Origin: Arthrobacter sp. YN
GTDB lineage: Bacteria; Actinomycetota; Actinomycetes; Actinomycetales; Micrococcaceae
Length of the DNA stretch: 64,000 nt
Assembly: GCF_002224285.1 (NCBI RefSeq)
Contig: NZ_CP022436.1
Span: 4,836,001 to 4,900,000, forward strand
Reading direction: 5' to 3'
Part shown: piece by piece, positions 59,634 through 64,000 of the stretch
Position numbering within the stretch: the stretch's first letter is position 1
Layout of the letters: each line of letters starts with the position of its first letter
Notes under the pieces: generated by a model
Database searches by the model: none
What the model was told of the DNA's origin: nothing
What the model saw: only the letters and a program-made list of their open reading frames with translations
Position numbers and translations under genes: made by a program

Positions 59634-60110
59634 ATGTTCAAGGGTTTCAAGGACTTCATACTTCGCGGCAACGTGATCGAGTTGGCCATTGCCGTAGTCA
59701 TCGGCAGCGCATTCACGGCACTCGTCACTGCCTTCACTAACAACATCATCAACCCCGTGATCGCCGCCGCCGGTGGCATGAACGCTGACGGGCTCGGCTT
59801 CAAGATCTGGGAAAACAACCCCGCCACGATGGTCAACATCGGCGCTGTACTGACGGCCTTGGTCACCTTCGTGATCACCGCTGCCGTGGTCTACTTCATC
59901 TTCGTGGCACCCATGAACAAGATCAATTCCCTGGTCAAGGACCGTCTCTCCACTGAAGAGCCGGAAGAAGAGCCGCTGCCTGCAGATACTGCCCTTCTGG
60001 CCGAAATCCGCGACCTCCTGAAGGACGCCGCTGCCGCCCGCAGCATTGCTCGGACCTCTGACCTCGAGTCGGACCTGGACTCCGAACTCGATTCCGACCG
60101 CACCCGCTAG
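59634..60110 (+). CDS. mscL: Large-conductance mechanosensitive channel
   Basis: A 158-residue pentameric channel subunit opening under membrane tension during osmotic downshock. N-terminal helix MFKGFKDFILRGNVIELAIA and TM1 (IGSAFTALVTAFTNNIINP) match the family, followed by the periplasmic loop, TM2 (about 73-95) and the cytoplasmic KINSLVKDRLSTEEPEEEP bundle. The tail is longer than usual and ends in an acidic Asp/Ser/Leu run (DLESDLDSELDSD). ATG 59634 has GGAGG at good spacing. Confidence 0.94.
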   Translation: MFKGFKDFILRGNVIELAIAVVIGSAFTALVTAFTNNIINPVIAAAGGMNADGLGFKIWENNPATMVNIGAVLTALVTFVITAAVVYFIFVAPMNKINSLVKDRLSTEEPEEEPLPADTALLAEIRDLLKDAAAARSIARTSDLESDLDSELDSDRTR

Positions 60111-60153
60111 GATCGACAGCTCCCTGCGAGCGCTGGTTCCCAGTTGCTTCACC

Positions 60154-60188
60154 GAACCCGGTGTTCTCTCCGCGAGGGCGCCGGGTTC
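60154..60188 (+). terminator. mscL terminator
   Basis: GAACCCGGTG (60154-60163) pairs with CGCCGGGTTC (60179-60188) with one G-T pair, 43 nt after mscL. TTATGTT follows. Confidence 0.75.
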
Positions 60189-60309
60189 TTATGTTGGCGG
60201 ACCCGCATGGACACCCTCAACCCGGGGCGGAGCGCACGTTCACCTGCTCGTCCACAGAACGTGACGCGCTGGCAACCGGTGTGAAACGGGGGCAGGGCAG
60301 CATGGGAAC

Positions 60310-61203
60310 ATGAAGCCCAACCCGAGCACTTCGGTCACCGCGGAGCTTCTCTGTGATGTCTGCGGCCAGTTGCCCGTACCGCCCAAAGCCCGGCTCACCC
60401 TCGCCAACATCGCGGTGATGCTTCCTATCGAGCTGTTGGTTCATGCGGCCGTGGTTGGAACCACCCTCCCCTACGTGGCCAAGGTCCTGCTGCTTGCAGT
60501 GACCGCCACCATTTTGGTGATCTGGGTGGCCGAACCTTCAGCTGCCAAGGTCCTCCGGGGTTGGCTGCACGCGCCGGCTCTCCGCCAACGGCACAGACTA
60601 CATCTGGCACCGGCCTTGTGGCGGGCCCGAACAGTGCTGCTGGACCAGCCGGGTTCACTGCAGACGGTCACACAGTCCTTGGCCAAGTTGGGCACCAATA
60701 TCCTCAGCCTTCACGTCCACCCGGTGATGCGAGCCGGGTCCCTCGGCCCGGGACACATCGGAACTGTCATGGACGAGTTTGTTCTCTCCGCACCGGGCGA
60801 CGTCACCGAGCAGGAACTGCTGAAAGCCCTGGCCGACGGCGGCGGGGGTGGGTCCCTTGTTTGGCCCACCACCGCTTTGGCCATGGCAGATGGCCAGACC
60901 AAAGCACTGGCCCTGGCAACCCGGATTGCCGGAAACCCGAAGGAACTTCCGCACGCAGTCGCCGAGCTGCTTTCCGCCAAAGTCGTCCCGAGCGATCCGG
61001 AGCATCCGGCACCCGAGTCGAGCGCCGGCGTCGGACCTTCACCGGACGTCCTCAAAATCCCCACCGCCTGGAACGGCCCACTGGTCTTTTCCCGACCCGG
61101 CGAACCGTTCACGCCGGCCGAGTCCGCCCGGGCGCACAGGCTGGCTGAGCTCGCGGAGATCCTGGCACACAGCCCGGCGGCACCGGAGAGAGTGCGCTGC
61201 TGA
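60310..61203 (+). CDS. ACT-domain membrane protein
   Basis: A 297-residue protein. A Cys-containing N-terminus (LLCDVCGQLPVPPKARLT) is followed by two hydrophobic helices (about 32-52 and 56-75) and an ACT domain (RTVLLDQPGSLQTVTQSLAKLGTN, about 106-170, including VMDEFVLSAP). ACT domains bind amino acids as regulatory ligands, so this may be a membrane-tethered amino-acid sensor. Nothing else in it suggests an enzyme. ATG 60310 has GGGCAGCATGGG upstream. It stands alone between mscL and the pnt region. Confidence 0.72.
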   Translation: MKPNPSTSVTAELLCDVCGQLPVPPKARLTLANIAVMLPIELLVHAAVVGTTLPYVAKVLLLAVTATILVIWVAEPSAAKVLRGWLHAPALRQRHRLHLAPALWRARTVLLDQPGSLQTVTQSLAKLGTNILSLHVHPVMRAGSLGPGHIGTVMDEFVLSAPGDVTEQELLKALADGGGGGSLVWPTTALAMADGQTKALALATRIAGNPKELPHAVAELLSAKVVPSDPEHPAPESSAGVGPSPDVLKIPTAWNGPLVFSRPGEPFTPAESARAHRLAELAEILAHSPAAPERVRC

Positions 61204-61258
61204 AGACACGGTTCAACAACCGGGCGGAAGCTCAGCTACCGCGCCCCAGCTATTGGTG

Positions 61259-61513
61259 TCAGTCCACCAGCCGGATCCTGAGACCGGTTCCCCGCTCTTT
61301 CTCCACCAACCTCCGCTCTATGGGCCCGCTTTGGGCAAGCCAGAGGACCTTGCCGTCATAGGTGACGGACTCCACGCAGCCTTGGTCCACAACCTCGTTG
61401 TACCGCCAGACCTGCACCGTCTGGCCCACAAGGACCCGCCAATTGGTCACGGCCCTGCCCTCGGTTTTGCTGAAAGGCGTCCCGGGCGACGATTTTTTGT
61501 TACTGTCCTTCAC
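61259..61513 (-). CDS. Hypothetical small basic protein
   Basis: An 84-residue basic, beta-rich protein (WRVLVGQTVQVWRYNEVVDQG, then ESVTYDGKVLWLAQ) that looks like a small SH3-like barrel with a charged N-terminal tail. No family is recognised. GTG 61513 has AGGAG about eight bases upstream. It converges on the ACT gene. The function is unknown. Confidence 0.65.
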   Translation of the reverse strand: MKDSNKKSSPGTPFSKTEGRAVTNWRVLVGQTVQVWRYNEVVDQGCVESVTYDGKVLWLAQSGPIERRLVEKERGTGLRIRLVD

Positions 61514-61601
61514 GTCAATGACTCCTAGCGGTGCTTTACAAACTGTCTGTAAAGACCTGTGCCGCCACGGTTCAGTACATGACGCAGTTCGCGGGTTTTT
61601 C

Positions 61602-62975
61602 CTAGAGTGCCTTCACCGCGCCCAGAACCTTGGTCAGTGAATCCTTGGCATCTCCGAACAGCAAGGTGGTTTGGGGTTCGTAGAGGAGTTCGTTTTCAAT
61701 ACCGGCAAATCCCGGACGCATGGAGCGTTTGAGGAACACCACCTGCCGGGCGTCGGCAACTTCAAGGATGGGCATTCCGTAGATCGGCGAGCCGGAGGTG
61801 GTCTTCGCGGCAGGGTTCACGACGTCGTTGGCACCCACCACCAAAGCAACATCGGCGGTCTTGAATTCGGAGTTGATGTCGCCCATTTCCTTCAGCGATT
61901 CGTAGGGCACGTTGGCCTCAGCCAGCAGCACGTTCATGTGTCCGGGCATTCGTCCTGCCACGGGATGGATGGCGAAATCCACGTCAATTCCGCGTGCTTC
62001 CAGAGCCAGGGCGAGCTCGGCGGCGGTGTGCTGTCCCTGTGCGACCGCAAGTCCGTATCCCGGCACAATGATGACCCGCTGGGCATAGCCGAGCAATACT
62101 GCAACGTCCTCCGCGCTGGAGGACCGCACTGGCCGCTCGCTCACGGCGGTGGATCCTGCCGTCGAGCCACCCTTGAAGGCGCCGAACATGATGCCGGCGA
62201 CACTCCGGCCCATCGCCGCCGCCATGGCCCGGGTCAGGATGGTGCCCGAGGCTCCTACCAACGTTCCGGCGACCAGCAAAAGAACATTGCCCAGCACCAG
62301 CCCCGATGCCGCGACAGCCAGGCCGGTAAAGGCATTCAGGAGCGAGATGACGATCGGCACATCGGCACCGCCCACCGGCAGCACTAACAGGATGCCGGTA
62401 ACAAGACCCAGGACCAAGAGCACCAACGCCAAGGCCAGTGAGCCGTTCAATATCACCACAACACCGGCACCCACAGCGGCCAGCAACACCACGGCCATCA
62501 GTGCGGGCAGGCCCGGGAAGGTGACGGGGCGGGTGGTCATGAGCCCTTGGAGCTTGGCGAACGTGACACCGGAACCGGCGAAGGACACTGCACCCACCAG
62601 CAGCGTAAAGACGATGGCCAGGCGAACCCAGGGATCGTCTGCGTGGGATAGTTCCAACAGGGCAACCAGCGCAGCGGCACCCCCGCCAACACCGTTGAAG
62701 AGGGCCACGAGCTGGGGCATCTGCGTCATCTGCACGCGGCGGGCCACCGGCGCCGCCACCCCGGAACCCACCGCAATGGCACCGAGGATCCAGGGAATGT
62801 TGTCCAACTTCACGGAGACGAATACCGTGACCACGGCCAACAGGGCACCAAGGGCGCCGATCAGGTTGCCGCGACGGGCCGTTTTCGGTGAGTTCAGCCC
62901 CTTGAGCGCGAGGATGAAGCACGCCGCCGCTGCGAGATAGAGGAGTGCCGTCCACGTGGGATTGAGCAGCGTCAC
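61602..62975 (-). CDS. pntB: NAD(P) transhydrogenase subunit beta
   Basis: A 457-residue subunit of the proton-translocating transhydrogenase, which uses the proton gradient to make NADPH from NADH. About eight N-terminal helices (1-250) precede the NADP-binding domain III: VIIVPGYGLAVAQGQH (about 303), HPVAGRMPGHMNVLLAEA and VGANDVVNPAA. GTG 62975 has AAGGAG eight bases upstream and overlaps the pntA C-terminal gene stop (GTGA). Confidence 0.95.
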   Translation of the reverse strand: MTLLNPTWTALLYLAAAACFILALKGLNSPKTARRGNLIGALGALLAVVTVFVSVKLDNIPWILGAIAVGSGVAAPVARRVQMTQMPQLVALFNGVGGGAAALVALLELSHADDPWVRLAIVFTLLVGAVSFAGSGVTFAKLQGLMTTRPVTFPGLPALMAVVLLAAVGAGVVVILNGSLALALVLLVLGLVTGILLVLPVGGADVPIVISLLNAFTGLAVAASGLVLGNVLLLVAGTLVGASGTILTRAMAAAMGRSVAGIMFGAFKGGSTAGSTAVSERPVRSSSAEDVAVLLGYAQRVIIVPGYGLAVAQGQHTAAELALALEARGIDVDFAIHPVAGRMPGHMNVLLAEANVPYESLKEMGDINSEFKTADVALVVGANDVVNPAAKTTSGSPIYGMPILEVADARQVVFLKRSMRPGFAGIENELLYEPQTTLLFGDAKDSLTKVLGAVKAL

Positions 62976-63319
62976 TGTTGGCGCTCCTTCGTCACGGCTT
63001 CGGCGGAGCCAGGACTGGCCGGCTCAACTTTCGACGGCGGCCGTTGCCTTCCGCGGAACATCTCCAACATGCGGTCGGTCACCACGAACCCGCCCACGAG
63101 GTTGGCCGTGGCAAGGACGACAGCCAACAGGGCCACGGCCAGCACCCACGGGTCAGCAGCCTGTCCGGCAACGATGATGGCTCCCACCAGGATGATGCCG
63201 TGGATCGCGTTCGCACCGGACATGAGCGGCGTGTGCAGGGTGCTGGAGACCTTGGAAACAACCTCGAAGCCCACAAACACGGCCAGCACGGTGATCGTCA
63301 GCAGGCTCATGCCATCCAT
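62972..63319 (-). CDS. NAD(P) transhydrogenase alpha subunit, membrane part
   Basis: A 115-residue protein with three helices corresponding to the C-terminal membrane part of the long E. coli PntA; in this organism alpha is split into two genes, as in Rhodospirillum. The markers are SSTLHTPLMSGANAIHGII and NLVGGFVVTDRMLEMF. The C-terminal 25 residues are hydrophilic. The start ATG (63319) overlaps the stop of the upstream gene, and its own stop overlaps the pntB start. Often named pntAb or pntA2. Confidence 0.92.
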   Translation of the reverse strand: MDGMSLLTITVLAVFVGFEVVSKVSSTLHTPLMSGANAIHGIILVGAIIVAGQAADPWVLAVALLAVVLATANLVGGFVVTDRMLEMFRGRQRPPSKVEPASPGSAEAVTKERQQ

Positions 63320-64000
63320 CAGCGCACTCCTTCAGTTCCGGGATGGGTGGAGCCTACGGGTTCTGTTTCGCCTGCGAGCGCCGTGAGTGCCTCCGCGGTA
63401 GGTGCGTGCCGTACTTCGCCGAGGTGGGTGAGGCAGGTGCCCGCCACTACTTCGTCGTCGAAGTCCGGGGAGACCGTTCCGTCTTTGGTCATGAGCGCCA
63501 GCAGATTGGCCACATTCTTGGCGTAGAGACGGGAAGCGTCTGCGGGCATCGCGGAGGCTGCGTCCTTAATTCCCACCAGCGTCACGAGTCCTTGGCCGTC
63601 TGCGGTGGGCACGGGGATGTCCTGCCCCGGGATGCTTCCCTCAACATTCCCGCCGGATTCGGCTGCCAGGTCCACCACCACGGAGCCGGGGCGCATACCC
63701 TGCACCATCTCGCGGCTCACCAGGAGCGGCGCCCTTCTGCCAGGAACAGCAGCGGTGGTAATCAATACATCGGCTTGGGCAACGTGCGGCGCCAAAAGTG
63801 CCCGCTGCAACGCGCCGCGGTCTGCGCTGAGTTCGCGGGCGTATCCACCGGAGGCCTCGGCGGTTTCCAGGTCCAATTTGATGAACGTGCCGCCCATGGA
63901 CGCTACTTCGTCCGCCGAAGCCGGGCGGATGTCGTTGGCGGAAACCCTGGCCCCGAGCCGCTTGGCTGTGCCGATCGCTTGCAGTCCAGCAACACCCGCG
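63319..64000 (-). CDS. pntA: NAD(P) transhydrogenase alpha subunit, NAD-binding part (5' end outside window)
   Basis: The visible 227 codons are the C-terminal part of the soluble alanine-dehydrogenase/PNT domain. At the window edge the NAD motif region reads AGVAGLQAIGTAKRLGA, followed by ANDIRPAS, a segment around FIKLDLETAEASGGYAREL and the AAVPGRRAPLLVSREMV loop. The N-terminus lies beyond base 64000. The stop overlaps the ATG of the membrane-part gene, so pntA-pntA2-pntB form one operon. Confidence 0.92.
   Translation of the reverse strand, partial: AGVAGLQAIGTAKRLGARVSANDIRPASADEVASMGGTFIKLDLETAEASGGYARELSADRGALQRALLAPHVAQADVLITTAAVPGRRAPLLVSREMVQGMRPGSVVVDLAAESGGNVEGSIPGQDIPVPTADGQGLVTLVGIKDAASAMPADASRLYAKNVANLLALMTKDGTVSPDFDDEVVAGTCLTHLGEVRHAPTAEALTALAGETEPVGSTHPGTEGVR

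Noticed and set aside
1..64000. tRNA, rRNA, CRISPR arrays, IS elements, prophage
   Set aside because: I looked for TTCGAATCC-type T-loops, regular spacer-repeat patterns, transposase or integrase motifs and phage structural genes, and saw none. The TTCGAA-type hits fall inside coding sequence (for example 19796) or lack a cloverleaf (50223).

Overview
The window is one continuous stretch of high-GC actinobacterial chromosome. Gene content and style point to the Arthrobacter/Paenarthrobacter group of soil Micrococcaceae: DUF222-HNH protein, MHS and AAHS transporters, IclR control of aromatic catabolism, DUF6458, many GTG/TTG starts, ATGA/GTGA stop-start overlaps and apparently leaderless mRNAs. 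I see no prophage, insertion sequence, CRISPR array, rRNA or tRNA. The genus is inferred from style and has not been tested.

Layout. 1-8.5 kb: end of a TetR gene with a GAP-type membrane protein; a TetR repressor divergent from an APC permease and nitrilase, with a large palindromic operator between them; a ZIP transporter; small stress-type genes; an XRE-cupin regulator with an EamA exporter. 8.5-13.5 kb: dehydrogenase divergent from a TetR gene, GH15 glycosidase, PRC-barrel/DUF2382 protein. 13.9-20.6 kb: a tightly overlapping six-gene sugar-acid operon (MHS transporter, three dehydrogenases, KDPG-type aldolase, KDG-type kinase) with an IclR regulator at its end. 20.7-23.4 kb: membrane protein and DUF222-HNH protein. 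23.7-27.3 kb: 4-hydroxybenzoate uptake and hydroxylation (pobA, IclR regulator, AAHS transporter) with two related operators. 27.3-31.1 kb: degenerate HPt-like protein, a TasA/camelysin-like secreted protein with an apparent signal-peptidase remnant downstream, a second ZIP protein, and an unknown membrane protein built from two repeats. 31.4-39.7 kb: envelope genes (SHOCT, AI-2E, cardiolipin synthase, DedA), a large LuxR/MalT-like regulator and an SLC13 transporter, linked by three copies of a TCRCCC-N5-GGGTGA palindrome. 39.8-46.5 kb: MFS exporter with M17 aminopeptidase, GlsB-type protein, Ser/Thr kinase pair, MarR regulator, FUSC protein. 46.6-49.9 kb: operon of four secreted proteins, the last frameshifted. 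50.4-59.4 kb: glycine/serine C1 cluster (gcvP, gcvT, gcvH, glyA, sdaA, then lipA) behind a tandem glycine riboswitch. 59.6-64 kb: mscL, an ACT protein and the pnt transhydrogenase operon, cut by the window edge.

How the genes work together. Glycine sensed by the riboswitch should induce the cleavage system. GlyA recycles the methylene-THF product to serine, SdaA deaminates serine to pyruvate, and LipA makes the lipoyl group GcvH needs. The sugar-acid operon feeds an Entner-Doudoroff-like route but contains no dehydratase. The pob segment imports and hydroxylates 4-hydroxybenzoate.

Most notable observation. Two 95-nt elements (53160-53254 and 55046-55140) sit just behind the stop codons of glyA and gcvT. 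Their 65-nt cores are about 89% identical. Their 15-bp outer stems differ at five positions, and every difference is matched by a compensating change on the other arm. I read this as a conserved folded element that I do not recognise.
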